Source of the DNA: Bradyrhizobium sp. 132
GTDB taxonomy: Bacteria > Pseudomonadota > Alphaproteobacteria > Rhizobiales > Xanthobacteraceae
Length of the DNA stretch: 64,000 nucleotides
Reading direction: 5' to 3'
Assembly (NCBI RefSeq): GCF_023074185.1
Contig: NZ_JADPKY010000126.1
Coordinates: forward strand, 186,001 to 250,000
A model generated the notes under the pieces. That model saw only the letters and a program-made list of their open reading frames with translations, did not search any database and had not been told where the DNA came from. Within the stretch, counting starts at the first letter, position 1; every line of letters begins with the position of its first letter. Positions 37,734-50,346 of this stretch are shown in pieces. Both the position numbers and the translations under genes were made by a program.

Positions 37734-38708
37734 TTGGGCAACCACGACCACCACGGTCATCATCACCATGACCATGCCGGCCACAGCCACGATCATGGTC
37801 ACGATCACGGTCCTGGCCACGCGCATGTCCATGCGCCCGCCAATTTCGGCAAGGCGTTCGCGATCGGCATTTCGCTCAACACCGCGCTGGTCGTGGCCGA
37901 GGCGATCTATGGCTATATCGGCAACTCCACCGCCCTCCTCGCCGATGCCGGCCATAACCTTTCCGACGTGCTCGGCCTGGTCGTGGCCTGGTGCGCGTCG
38001 ATCGCGGCGAGGCGCGCGCCGAGCGGCCGCTTCACTTATGGACTGCGCGCCTCCACCATCCTGGCGGCACTGGCGAACGCCGTGTTCCTGCTGGTTGCAA
38101 CCGGTGCGATCGGCTGGGAAGCGTTCCTGCGCCTGCGCGAACCGGAGCCCGTCGCGGGCGTCACCGTGATGGTGGTCGCCGGCATCGGCATCCTCGTCAA
38201 CGGTTTTACAGCCATGCTGTTCGCGCGCGGCCGCAAGGACGACATCAACATCGAGGGCGCTTATCTGCACATGGCGGCGGACGCCGCGGTCTCGCTCGGC
38301 GTCGTCATCTCGGCGGCGCTGATCATCTGGACCGGCTGGCTCTGGCTCGATCCCGTCACTAGCCTCGTCATCTGCGTCACCATCCTCTGGAGCACCACCA
38401 GCCTGCTGCGCGGCTCAATCGACATGTCGATGGCGGCAGCCCCCAAAGGCACCGACCTCGCCGCGGTCAGGGCGTCCCTGCTGGCACGTCCCGGCGTGTC
38501 CGGGATCCACGATCTCCACGTCTGGCCGATCAGCACAACGGAGACGGCGCTGACCTGCCACCTCGTCATGCCCACCGGCGCCGGCGACGCATTTCTGATG
38601 GAGACCGCGCAGATGCTGAAGACCTCCTTCCGCATCGGCCACACCACGCTTCAGATCGAGACGCATCCGAACAATGGCTGCGCGCTGGTTCCGGATGATG
38701 TGGTGTGA
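37734..38708 (+). CDS. czcD: CDF-family divalent cation exporter (CzcD type), TTG start
   Basis: Inner-membrane Zn2+/H+ antiporter of the cation diffusion facilitator family, 324 residues. The frame offers only TTG at 37734, two bases after the czcA stop, with GGGGAGCG ending in good position; the next in-frame ATG is far inside the first helix block. N-terminus (1-40) is extremely His/Asp rich. The two metal motifs are HxxxD: H-NLS-D in helix 2 (ADAGHNLSDVLG) and H-MAA-D in helix 5 (YLHMAADAAVSLG), the HD-HD pattern of zinc exporters. It completes the czcCBAD operon. Confidence 0.93.
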   Translation: MGNHDHHGHHHHDHAGHSHDHGHDHGPGHAHVHAPANFGKAFAIGISLNTALVVAEAIYGYIGNSTALLADAGHNLSDVLGLVVAWCASIAARRAPSGRFTYGLRASTILAALANAVFLLVATGAIGWEAFLRLREPEPVAGVTVMVVAGIGILVNGFTAMLFARGRKDDINIEGAYLHMAADAAVSLGVVISAALIIWTGWLWLDPVTSLVICVTILWSTTSLLRGSIDMSMAAAPKGTDLAAVRASLLARPGVSGIHDLHVWPISTTETALTCHLVMPTGAGDAFLMETAQMLKTSFRIGHTTLQIETHPNNGCALVPDDVV

Positions 38709-38710
38709 TC

Positions 38711-38796
38711 GTCATTGCGAGCGCAGCGAAGCAATCCAGCCTGCCTCTGCGGGCACATTTCTGGATTGCTTCGTCGCAAGTGCTCCTCGCAATGAC
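38711..38796. repeat. 86-bp inverted-repeat element, copy 1
   Basis: Outer arms GTCATTGCGAG (38711-38721) and CTCGCAATGAC (38786-38796) are perfectly inverted; inner arms GAAGCAATCCAG (38728-38739) and CTGGATTGCTTC (38761-38772) also. It sits between czcD and the convergent methyltransferase gene. The element at 62546-62628 belongs to the same family. Confidence 0.85.
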
Positions 38797-38815
38797 GGCG
38801 CGGAGAGAGTTGCGC

Positions 38816-39676
38816 CTACGCCGCCTTCGCCGTCACGATCCAGATTGCTCCCTGGAGCGCCACGCTCTGCCCCTTCAGGAACGGCGCCAGCATCTCGCGG
38901 ATCGAGGCTTTTGCGGCAGCATACGTCTCCGGCGGGTGGCCCTGCAGTGCGCGGCTGGCCGGGCCGATCTGGAGCGAGCCCTCGACCGCGGCATCGAGCC
39001 CGCCGCCGATTGCGACATCCATCGCGAGATTGTGCGGCTCCATCGCGACATCGACGAAGCCGGCGCCGCCAAGGATGCGTTTCACGCGCTCTTCCGCGGC
39101 GAAGGCGAAAGGCCCGGGCTCCTCGGGCCCGACCGGCGGCATCTTGGGGACGTGTTTGTAGACCGCCATCAGCGGCGCCATCATCCAGGGATTTTCCTTC
39201 GGCTCGCGCCAGCAGGCAAACGCCAGCCGCCCGGAGGGCTTCAGCGCACGACGAAGGTTGGTGAAAGACACGATCGGATCGGCGAAGAACATCACGCCGA
39301 ACCGCGAGGCCAGCAGGTCAAAGCTCGCCGACTCGAACGGATGGACCGTCGCATCGGCCAGTGCGAACTCGAGCGGGAGACCTTTCGGTGCCAGCGCGCG
39401 CGCCTGCGACAACATGGGATCGGAGACGTCGAGCCCGAGCGCAAATCCGTTCGGCGCGACAGCCTTCGCGAACGCGAACGTCGTTGCGCCGGAGCCGCAG
39501 CCGACATCGAGGACGCGCTCACCCGGCTTCGGCCTGGCGCGGTCGATCAGCACGTCGGCAATGGGTCCGAGCAGGCTCTCCTGCGCCCCGTGGCGATCGG
39601 CCCAGCGTTGCCCGCTTGGGCCGTTCCAATAGGCGATCTGGTCTGCGTTCTCTTCGTGTCCGCTTGGCTGCTGCAT
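38816..39676 (-). CDS. class I SAM-dependent methyltransferase
   Basis: 286 residues. Motif I is VLDVGCGSGATTFAFA (about 56-71), followed by the acidic ALGLDVSDPML, FALADATVHPF and FGVMFFADPI (motif post-III). This layout is that of ubiE/Methyltransf_25-like enzymes. The C-terminal part (about 200-286) is helical. The ATG at 39676 is preceded by GGGAGGCCCG; a longer frame upstream runs through the tRNA-Val gene and is spurious. Substrate unknown. Neighbours (tRNA-Val, repeat) give no clue. Confidence 0.85.
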   Translation of the reverse strand: MQQPSGHEENADQIAYWNGPSGQRWADRHGAQESLLGPIADVLIDRARPKPGERVLDVGCGSGATTFAFAKAVAPNGFALGLDVSDPMLSQARALAPKGLPLEFALADATVHPFESASFDLLASRFGVMFFADPIVSFTNLRRALKPSGRLAFACWREPKENPWMMAPLMAVYKHVPKMPPVGPEEPGPFAFAAEERVKRILGGAGFVDVAMEPHNLAMDVAIGGGLDAAVEGSLQIGPASRALQGHPPETYAAAKASIREMLAPFLKGQSVALQGAIWIVTAKAA

Positions 39677-39743
39677 CGGGCCTCCCATATGACGGCTCGC
39701 TGGGCTGGCCCGCAATGCTGGCGCTCGCTTCGCGAGCGATGGC

Positions 39744-39819
39744 TGGTGGGCAGTGACGGGCTCGAACCGCCGACATCCTGCGTGTAAAGCAGGCGCTCTA
39801 CCAACTGAGCTAACCGCCC
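39744..39819 (-). tRNA. tRNA-Val(TAC)
   Basis: 76-base cloverleaf on the minus strand: acceptor GGGCGGT with ACTGCCC (one G-U), D-arm TAGCTCAGTTGG, anticodon loop TTTACAC with TAC, T-arm GGTTCGAGCC, discriminator A and encoded CCA. Confidence 0.95.
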
Positions 39820-39882
39820 CTCGCCGCTTCTTTATCCCCACCGGCCCCGAACGGGCAAGCGCGGAACTCCACTTCCTGGGCC

Positions 39883-40296
39883 TCAATCGCCCGGCCGCCC
39901 CGGCAGCAGTGGTACCGCGTCGATCCACACTGCCGCCGACTGGCACCAGATCTGCCTGACGGGCCGCAATTTGCCGCGCTGACGGATGCTGCCCCAGCGG
40001 ATGCCCCAATCGTCGGCCTGGTCACTCTCGCCGCTGGTGAACAGCGGGGAACCGCAATCGGCGCAGAAATGCTGAAAGCGCATCCGGCCATTATCGCCGC
40101 GCTTGCCGTAGATTTTTGGCGAACCGCCGGTCAGGCGGACATCGAGGCCGGAACATACGGCCGTCACCCGGAACGGCGAGCCCGTCAGCGTCTGGCAATC
40201 GGTGCAGTGGCAGATCGACACCATCTCGGGGTCGATCTCGGCTTCAAAGGTGATCTGCCCGCAATGGCATTGCCCGTCGATGTGCATTGGCTTCAT
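39883..40296 (-). CDS. GFA-family zinc protein (CENP-V/GFA domain)
   Basis: 137 residues from the ATG at 40296; a TTG four codons earlier and an ATG three codons later are alternatives. Zinc-binding cysteines are in GQCHCGQITFEAE (structural site), CHCTDCQTLTGSPF (catalytic site) and FCADCGSPLF. The family was named after glutathione-dependent formaldehyde-activating enzyme, but most members have no proven reaction. Stands alone between tRNA-Val and lon. Confidence 0.85.
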   Translation of the reverse strand: MKPMHIDGQCHCGQITFEAEIDPEMVSICHCTDCQTLTGSPFRVTAVCSGLDVRLTGGSPKIYGKRGDNGRMRFQHFCADCGSPLFTSGESDQADDWGIRWGSIRQRGKLRPVRQIWCQSAAVWIDAVPLLPGRPGD

Positions 40297-40312
40297 CCGC
40301 TGCCCCAAAACA

Positions 40313-40338
40313 AAAACGGCGCCCGAAGGCGCCGTTTT
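40313..40338 (-). terminator. lon terminator
   Basis: 11-bp perfect stem AAAACGGCGCC/GGCGCCGTTTT with a TTCG tetraloop on the minus strand, ending in a T run, 24 bases after the lon stop. Confidence 0.88.
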
Positions 40339-40361
40339 ATCATCTTTTTCGAGCTGCGATC

Positions 40362-42785
<2,424 letters not shown>

Positions 42786-43110
42786 GGCCTTTTCCTTTTG
42801 CTTTGCCCCCTTGCACGCAGCCCGCCATGCTCATGCGCAACCGCCACAAGGTGCCGAGGTGATCCGCAAAACCGGTCGGTCCTTTTCTCAAGTTGGACCG
42901 GCCTGCCGGATCGGAACTGAGGCGAATCTTGAAGAGAATTCTCGCTCGCCGCCGACATTAGGTGGCTATCGACCCGGGGGGTGTCAAGTCATTGAAAGAC
43001 GCGCGCCATCAGGCGCTTACGCACGCAAATAAGCGACACAACACCGGCTGCGGAGGTACTTTCCGCAGCCCTCAATTGATGAGACGATTGGAGCGTTCCA
43101 GCGCCGCAAA
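42786..43110. other. 325-base gap between clpX and lon; lon promoter region
   Basis: No supported gene. On the minus strand TTGACA (42987-42982) is a perfect -35; a -10-like CCTAAT lies 19 bases further on (42962-42957), a rather long spacer. A hairpin GGCTGCGG/CCGCAGCC (43046-43053 with 43063-43070) lies about 40 bases past the clpX stop and is the best candidate for its terminator, although no T run follows. The stretch just before lon contains no other clear element. Confidence 0.4.
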
Positions 43111-44382
<1,272 letters not shown>

Positions 44383-44826
44383 TCATGTCTCCGTCCGCGG
44401 TTCGATCCCGTTCCGCTCGATCGCTCCATTCCGACACGATGATCGGCATGAAGCTTAAATAGAGCAAATTCCGTACCAAAAAAGACCCTACGCGTTACAT
44501 CCCGTGCGAATCACGGTCTCAATTCTCCCGCGATCATAGCCGATCGTTCGTAGCCAACCATGCTGTCACCCGACTATCAAGAATTCGCTAATCGGGGGTC
44601 GCCGGCTACCCGTGACAATACCGTGATTTCCGGTCTTGGCACGGGCGAAGTGATCGAAATCACCCCGGCGTTGCTGGATTGCCACGAAAAACAAGCACGA
44701 AAGCGGAACTTTCTGCCTGTCGCAGGGCGCAAAACTGCGTTTTTGCGACGCGCACACGTGTCTTTAACGTGAACGCACCCTGATGGATGCACGGCATTCC
44801 CCGGAGGGATCGCCGTGACCGTAGTG
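44383..44826. other. 444-base gap between clpP and clpX, no supported gene
   Basis: More AT-rich than its surroundings. Short open frames exist here (for example 44560-44772 on the plus strand) but have no ribosome site or recognisable sequence. Two hairpins are visible: CGCAAAA/TTTTGCG at 44728-44747 and CCGTG/CACGG near 44502-44516. The clpX promoter should be here; I could not fix it. Confidence 0.4.
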
Positions 44827-45459
44827 CTACGGAGTCTTCGCCGACGCCTCTTCGGCGCGTTTGTCGATGACCCTGTCGACCAGACCGAACTCCTTGGCAT
44901 CGCTCGCGGTCAGGAACTTGTCGCGTTCCAACGCGTCCTCGATCGCCTTGTAGGTCTGGCCGGTGTGCTTCACGTAGATCTCGTTGAGCCGCTTCTTCAG
45001 GTTCAGGATTTCCTGGGCGTGCAGCATGATGTCGGTAGCCTGGCCCTGGAAGCCGCCGGAGGGCTGATGCACCATGATGCGCGCGTTCGGCAGCGAGAAG
45101 CGCATGTCCTTTTCGCCGGCAGCAAGCAACAGCGAGCCCATCGAGGCGGCCTGGCCCGTGCACAGCGTCGAGACCGGCGGGCGGATGAACTGCATGGTGT
45201 CGTAGATCGCGAGACCCGACGTCACCACGCCGCCCGGCGAGTTGATGTACATCGAGATTTCCTTCTTCGGATTTTCCGCCTCAAGGAACAGCAGCTGCGC
45301 GACGATCAGCGTCGACATGCCGTCCTCGACCGGTCCGGTCAGGAAGATGATGCGCTCTTTCAGAAGGCGCGAGAAAATGTCGTAGGCGCGCTCGCCACGG
45401 TTGGTCTGCTCGACCACCATCGGCACGAGGTTCATGTAGGTTTCAACCGGATCGCGCAT
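44827..45459 (-). CDS. clpP: ATP-dependent Clp protease proteolytic subunit ClpP
   Basis: Serine peptidase of the ClpXP/ClpAP complexes. 210 residues. Catalytic Ser106 in GQAASMGSL and His131 in MVHQPSGG; the Asp is further on in RDKFLTASDAKEFGL. Complete and typical. A promoter resembling the heat-shock type lies about 140 bases upstream, and the leader contains a 13-base tandem repeat. Confidence 0.97.
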   Translation of the reverse strand: MRDPVETYMNLVPMVVEQTNRGERAYDIFSRLLKERIIFLTGPVEDGMSTLIVAQLLFLEAENPKKEISMYINSPGGVVTSGLAIYDTMQFIRPPVSTLCTGQAASMGSLLLAAGEKDMRFSLPNARIMVHQPSGGFQGQATDIMLHAQEILNLKKRLNEIYVKHTGQTYKAIEDALERDKFLTASDAKEFGLVDRVIDKRAEEASAKTP

Positions 45460-45554
45460 GAGTCACCTAGGGTTTTGAAGAGGCGGACATCGCCAGTCTT
45501 GGCTGCCAGTTTCGCTGGATGTGCCGGAAGGCAGATGGACGTCCCGTGATGCAG

Positions 45555-45580
45555 GAACTTGGTAGAAGAACTTGGTAGAA
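45555..45580. repeat. 13-bp tandem repeat in the clpP leader
   Basis: GAACTTGGTAGAA occurs twice in direct succession (45555-45567 and 45568-45580), between the putative clpP promoter and its start codon. Confidence 0.85.
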
Positions 45581-45595
45581 GCAGAAGGCGTACCG

Positions 45596-45625
45596 ACAGA
45601 TATAGCCCAATTCGCGCCTGACAAG
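45596..45625 (-). promoter_or_regulatory. candidate heat-shock (RpoH-type) promoter for clpP
   Basis: On the minus strand CTTG (45625-45622), 16 bases, then CTATAT (45605-45600) followed by CTG, close to the alphaproteobacterial RpoH pattern CTTG-N16/17-CTATNT. The gap between tig and clpP (45460-45764) holds this, the 13-base tandem repeat and nothing else I can name. Confidence 0.45.
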
Positions 45626-45764
45626 TGCGGAGCGAATTAAGGCTTGATCCGTGAGGCACTTGAAGCTGATTCGTACAAAGAGGCCCAGCCGGCCACCTAG
45701 CTAGCTCGACCTCTTCGCTGATCATCCTTAATGGAAGACTCTATGGAGGGCCCTCCTGGAGCCT

Positions 45765-47126
45765 TCAGGCGGCGGTCTTTTCCGCCTCGTCGTCCTTGTA
45801 GAGGTCGTCGCGCGAGACCTTCTTCTCGGTCACCTTGGCGAGCTCGAGGATGAAGTCGACGACCTTGTCCTCATAGATCGGTGCACGAAGCTGGGCCAAC
45901 GCTTGGGCGTTGCTGCGGTAATAGTCCCAGACTTCCTTCTCGCGGCCGGGCATCGAGCGCGCCCGCTCGATCACGGCGCGGCCGACCTCGTCGTCGGTCA
46001 CGCTGATCTTGTTCTTCTCGCCGATCTCGGAGAGCACGAGGCCGAGCCGCACGCGGCGATCGGCGATCTTGCGGTACTCTTCCTTGGCGGCGTCTTCAGT
46101 GGTGTCCTCGTCGGCAAAGGTCTTGCCGGCGGAGTCCATCTCGGCTTTCACCGAGTTCCACATCAGATTGAACTCCTCGTCGACCAGCGAGGGCGGCGCC
46201 TCGAATCGATGCGCCTCGTCGAGGCGGTCGAGCAGCGCGCGCTTGACGCGCTGGCGCGTCGCGGTAGCGAACTCGGCGACCAGCCGCTCGCGCGCCGCTT
46301 CCTTCAGCTTGTCCAGCGATTCGAGGCCGAGCGTCTTGGCGAACTCGTCGTCGATCGCGAGATCCTGCGGCGCCTCGATCAGCGTCGCGGTGGTCTCGAA
46401 CTCGGCCGGCTGACCGGCGAGCTTGTCGTTCATGTAGTTCTTGGGGAACGCCAGCTTCAGCGTGCGGGTCTCGTTGGCGGCGATGCCGGTGAGCTGCTCC
46501 TCGAAGCCGGGAATGAAGGTATTGGAGCCGATCACGACCTGGATGCCCTCGCCGGCGCCGCCCTCGAAGGCTTCGCCGTTGATGGTGCCCTTGAAAGCGA
46601 TGGTGACGCGATCACCCGATTCGGCCTTGGCGCCCTCGGCCTTCGCGGCATAGCCGCGATTCGAATCGGCGATGCGCTTGATCGCCTCGTCGACGTCGGC
46701 GTCGGTGACTTCGGCGACGGGCTTCTCGACCTCGAAGGCCTTGAAGTCGGCGAGCGCAATCGACGGCACCACCTCGATCGCAACCGTGTAGGTCAGATCG
46801 GTCTTGCCGTTGAGCAGCTCCTCGACCTCGGCCTGCTCGGTCGGCATGGTGATCTTCGGCTCGGTCGCAAGGCGGAAGCCGCGCTCGGAGAACAGCTGCG
46901 TGTTGGTGTCGCGGATGGTCTGGTCGATGGTCTCGGCCATCACCGAGCGGCCATAGACCTTCTTGAGGTGCGTGACCGGCACCTTGCCGGGACGGAAGCC
47001 ATTGATTTTGACCTTGTCCTTGAGGTCGACGAGCTTGGCACCAGCCTTGGCGTCGAGATCAGACGCGGGAACGCTGATCTTGAACTCGTGCTTCAAACCT
47101 TCCGAGAGGGTTTCTGTGACCTGCAT
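45765..47126 (-). CDS. tig: trigger factor
   Basis: Ribosome-bound chaperone and peptidyl-prolyl isomerase. 453 residues from ATG 47126 (MQVTETLSEG). The ribosome-binding signature GFRPGKVP is at about 43-50, the FKBP-type PPIase domain (GDRVTIAFKGTINGEAFEGG, about 165-184) follows, then a long helical C-terminal domain with an acidic/lysine end. Upstream of clpP-clpX-lon, as in many bacteria. An in-frame extension upstream is not supported. Confidence 0.96.
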   Translation of the reverse strand: MQVTETLSEGLKHEFKISVPASDLDAKAGAKLVDLKDKVKINGFRPGKVPVTHLKKVYGRSVMAETIDQTIRDTNTQLFSERGFRLATEPKITMPTEQAEVEELLNGKTDLTYTVAIEVVPSIALADFKAFEVEKPVAEVTDADVDEAIKRIADSNRGYAAKAEGAKAESGDRVTIAFKGTINGEAFEGGAGEGIQVVIGSNTFIPGFEEQLTGIAANETRTLKLAFPKNYMNDKLAGQPAEFETTATLIEAPQDLAIDDEFAKTLGLESLDKLKEAARERLVAEFATATRQRVKRALLDRLDEAHRFEAPPSLVDEEFNLMWNSVKAEMDSAGKTFADEDTTEDAAKEEYRKIADRRVRLGLVLSEIGEKNKISVTDDEVGRAVIERARSMPGREKEVWDYYRSNAQALAQLRAPIYEDKVVDFILELAKVTEKKVSRDDLYKDDEAEKTAA

Positions 47127-47299
47127 GGCGTCCAATCTTCTTCTCGTTCGGTCTCGGCGCGCATGCGTCGGGACGCTGTCATTAATCGATCCAGCGCGAG
47201 GCAAACGCCTCAACGCCGGTGGTTCATCGGACCGGCTTCAGGCGGACAAACATCCGCGCGGGAGCAGGTCGCGTAATCCGTGCAAACGCTGAAAGCGCT

Positions 47300-47384
47300 T
47301 GGTGCGGGCGGAGGGACTCGAACCCCCACAACTTTCGTCACTGGAACCTAAATCCAGCGCGTCTACCAGTTCCGCCACGCCCGC
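47300..47384 (-). tRNA. tRNA-Leu(TAG)
   Basis: 85-base class II tRNA on the minus strand with a long variable arm: acceptor GCGGGCG/CGCCCGC, anticodon loop TTTAGGT with TAG, T-arm GGTTCGAGTCC, discriminator A, encoded CCA. Confidence 0.95.
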
Positions 47385-47537
47385 GTAAATTTGCATCAAG
47401 ACCGGCCGCGATGCCGCGGGCGGCGGGCTTATAACATGGGCCCGCCTGTTCGCAGCAAAAAAATGGCCGCTTGGCGGCACGCTTCAAGTAGGCACGGCGG
47501 CTGGACTTATCCACCGCGGCGTGGTCCGGATCGGCCC

Positions 47538-48842
47538 ATGAAAACGCGGATCTTTGCCCTGACGAGGCGCGAGGTTTTGGCCAGCTTTGGAGCCTCGGCG
47601 GCCGGGCTGATGGTGGGCGGCGCAGGCCCGCTCGTGACCACCCAGCTCGCCCTTCAGGCAAGGCCGACAACCCTGGCTCTGAGGCCGGGTCAGCCGCCTA
47701 CACCGATCTGGGAGCTGGCCGCCGTAAGCCACCTTGGAGACGTCCGTCTCAAGCGCGGCGACCGCTGCGAGGTGGTCTTCCGCAACCAGCTGCCTGTGCC
47801 GCTTGCACCAGTCTGGTACGGCCTCAATGGCCCCGCGGCAGCCGACCCGCTCCGGGGCCGCGCGCCGACGGCGCCGGACGCGACTGAAACATCAATTATT
47901 TCAATACCAAGCGCCGGAACCCTGCTGGCCGACTTCCGCCTATTCGAGGAAGGTCTGCAGCAGCCTGCGCGCCCGCTTCCGATCATCGCCGCCGAGACCA
48001 ACCCGGTCGCCATCGATCGTGACGTGGTCCTCTTGATCGAGGAATGGCGGCTGCTGCCGGATGGCACCGCGCTTCCCCCGGGCCGGGACCCCAAGGACAC
48101 GACCCCGCTCTATACAATCAACGGGCGGACTTCATTCGAACTCTCAGCCGCGGCCAATGAACGGCTGCGGCTGCGCTTTATCAATGGCTCGCAACGTTCT
48201 GTTCTGGCGATCAAATTGGAAAGCCACGAGGTCCACGTGATGGCCCTGGACGGACAGCCGGCCGAGCCGTTTTCGGCACGCAGCGGCGCTCTCGTGCTGG
48301 CCCCCGGCGCCCGTGCCGATGCCATTGTCGATGCGGCCGCCTCGGCCCCATTCCTGCTGCATGACGGCAAGGAGGCGCGCCAGGTTGGCAGCCTCGTGAT
48401 CTCGGGCAAACAGGAGCGGCGCGTGCCGCTAGCGCCGCCACAGCCGCTCCCGTCAAATGACCTGCCTGACCGGCTCGATCTGAAAGGTGCCCTGCGGTTC
48501 GATGTCGCGCTCGGCGCACCCGACGCCGGGTGGATACGGCCTGCTAATTTCTCGACGTCCTCTGCTCCCGCCATCCGCGCCAAGGCCGGCCGCACCATCG
48601 TGCTGGCGCTGAAGAATCCCGGGCCGGTCGCATCCATGTTCCACCTGCACGGCCACCATTTCCGCCTGCTCGACAAGCTCGACGACGGCTGGAAGCCCTA
48701 TTGGCTCGACACGCTCGCGATCGAACCCGGCCAGACCCAGCGCATCGCATTCGCTGCGGCCTCCCCCGGGCGATGGCTGATCGAATCCGTCGCAACCGAC
48801 TGGGCCGCGCCGCGGCTGGTGCGCTGGTACGCGGTGGAGTGA
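47538..48842 (+). CDS. multicopper-oxidase-like Tat protein lacking most copper ligands
   Basis: 434 residues. A twin-arginine signal (LTRREVLASFGASAAGLMVGG) and cupredoxin domains mark a periplasmic multicopper oxidase fold. However, the first ligand motif HWHG is replaced by VWYGLNG, the second HxH is not evident, the T1 His before HLHGH (369-373) is replaced by Ser (SMFHLHGHHF), and the final HCHxxxH motif is missing: the C-terminus reads WLIESVATDWAAPRLVRWY. Only HLHGHH remains. This resembles SufI/FtsP, a copper-free member of the fold acting in cell division, but the match is only in principle. Likely non-enzymatic or a novel site. Start ATG 47538; the frame upstream overlaps the tRNA. 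Confidence 0.75.
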   Translation: MKTRIFALTRREVLASFGASAAGLMVGGAGPLVTTQLALQARPTTLALRPGQPPTPIWELAAVSHLGDVRLKRGDRCEVVFRNQLPVPLAPVWYGLNGPAAADPLRGRAPTAPDATETSIISIPSAGTLLADFRLFEEGLQQPARPLPIIAAETNPVAIDRDVVLLIEEWRLLPDGTALPPGRDPKDTTPLYTINGRTSFELSAAANERLRLRFINGSQRSVLAIKLESHEVHVMALDGQPAEPFSARSGALVLAPGARADAIVDAAASAPFLLHDGKEARQVGSLVISGKQERRVPLAPPQPLPSNDLPDRLDLKGALRFDVALGAPDAGWIRPANFSTSSAPAIRAKAGRTIVLALKNPGPVASMFHLHGHHFRLLDKLDDGWKPYWLDTLAIEPGQTQRIAFAAASPGRWLIESVATDWAAPRLVRWYAVE

Positions 48843-48846
48843 GAGC

Positions 48847-50346
48847 TCAGTATTCTATGCCGAGCGCATTATAGATCCGCCGGTGCACGGCCGGCAGCGT
48901 TTCGGTCAGGTCCTCCGCAATCAGCCCCGGCCCCGCCTCACTCCCGGCCTCGCCATGCATCCACACCGCGATGCTGGCGGCTTCGAATGCCGGCACGCCT
49001 TGCGCAAGGAGACCGGCGACGATGCCGGCGAGCACGTCGCCGGCGCCGGCGGTGGCGAGCGAGGGCGGCGCGTTGGCGGCGATAGTGGCGCGGCCGTCGG
49101 GCGCGGCGATCGTGGTGTCCGGGCCCTTCAGCAGTACGACCGCGCCGGAGCGCTCGGCGGCGGCGCGCACACGCTCGATCTTCGAGCGGCCCGGATATTT
49201 GTTGCTGAGGTCGGAGAACAGGCGTGGAAACTCGCCCTCGTGCGGCGTCAGCACCACCGCCTTGTCCTGCGAGGACTTGATCGATTCAAACAGCCGCTCG
49301 GGATTCGCGGCAAAGCTGGTCAGCGCATCCGCGTCGAGCACGAGATGCCGCTGTGCGTTAAGCGCCGTGTGGACGAAATCGCAGGTGCGATCGCCGATGC
49401 CCGCGCCGGGGCCGATCATGCAGGTGTTGTAACGCTTGTCGCCGAGGAGCTCGCCGAACTCGATCGCGGTGTCGACGGGGCGAACCATCACCGCGGTGAG
49501 CGCAGCCGCATTGATCGCGAGCGCATCACGCGGCGTGGCCAAGGTCACCAGGCCCGCGCCGGCGCGCAGCGCCCCGCGCGCGGCGAGCCGCGCCGCGCCG
49601 GTCGCAGCCATATCGCCGGAGACCGCGAGCACGTGACCACGCGCGTATTTGTGGCCGTCGATGCGCGGCACCGGAAAGGCCGCGCCCCAGAAATCCGGAT
49701 CGTTCTCGAAGATCTGCGGCGCGATCTCGTCCAGCACCTGCGCGTCGATGCCGATGTCGGCGACGCGCACCTGGCCGCAATGCATCCGCCCCGGCAGCAG
49801 CAGATGCGCCGGCTTCTTGCGAAAGAAGGTAACGGTCTCGGTGGCATTCACCGCCACACCCAGCACCGCGGCGCTGGTGCCGTTGATGCCGCTCGGCAAA
49901 TCGACCGCGAGCACCGGCGCGCCATTGGCGTTGATCGCCTCGATCATCGCGCGTGCCTCGCCGTCGACCGGGCGGCTGAGGCCTGCGCCGAACAGCGCAT
50001 CGATGATCAACGCGGGCCTGCCGATCGCCTGCGGATTGAACGGGAGCACCGGGTGCTTCCAGCCGCGCGCGGCGGAGGCCGCATCGCCCTGAAGCTGGTC
50101 GCGCTCGCACATCAGGATCACCGAGACCTCGCGGCCCTGGGCGGCGAGTTCGGCAGCTGCGACAAAACCGTCGCCGCCATTGTTGCCCGGGCCGGCGACG
50201 ATCAGGATCGGCCCCTCCTCCACCAGCGCATTGGCGGCCTCCGTCACCGCCTGGCCCGCGCTGAGCATCAGCTTGAAACCAGGGGTGCCTGCCGCAATAC
50301 TGAGCTGGTCGGCGCGCTGCATTTCGGCGTTGGTTAGAACTTCCAT
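48847..50346 (-). CDS. nnr: bifunctional NAD(P)H-hydrate epimerase / ADP-dependent NAD(P)H-hydrate dehydratase
   Basis: Repairs damaged NAD(P)H hydrates: the N-terminal YjeF_N domain epimerises, the C-terminal carbohydrate-kinase-like domain dehydrates with ADP. 499 residues from ATG 50346 (MEVLTNAEM). N-terminal features: GPGNNGGDGFVAA (about 56-68) and DALFGAGLSRPV. C-terminal features: GHKYARGHVLAVSGDMAATGAARLAARGALRAG, LTPHEGEFPRLF and the catalytic GAGDVLAGIVAGLLAQG. An earlier start 25 codons upstream is open but would run into the promoter region. Divergent from glnB. Confidence 0.93.
   Translation of the reverse strand: MEVLTNAEMQRADQLSIAAGTPGFKLMLSAGQAVTEAANALVEEGPILIVAGPGNNGGDGFVAAAELAAQGREVSVILMCERDQLQGDAASAARGWKHPVLPFNPQAIGRPALIIDALFGAGLSRPVDGEARAMIEAINANGAPVLAVDLPSGINGTSAAVLGVAVNATETVTFFRKKPAHLLLPGRMHCGQVRVADIGIDAQVLDEIAPQIFENDPDFWGAAFPVPRIDGHKYARGHVLAVSGDMAATGAARLAARGALRAGAGLVTLATPRDALAINAAALTAVMVRPVDTAIEFGELLGDKRYNTCMIGPGAGIGDRTCDFVHTALNAQRHLVLDADALTSFAANPERLFESIKSSQDKAVVLTPHEGEFPRLFSDLSNKYPGRSKIERVRAAAERSGAVVLLKGPDTTIAAPDGRATIAANAPPSLATAGAGDVLAGIVAGLLAQGVPAFEAASIAVWMHGEAGSEAGPGLIAEDLTETLPAVHRRIYNALGIEY

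Noticed and set aside
44560..44772. 70-codon plus-strand frame in the clpP-clpX gap
   Set aside because: No ribosome site, no recognisable composition, and ends in a hairpin-rich stretch.
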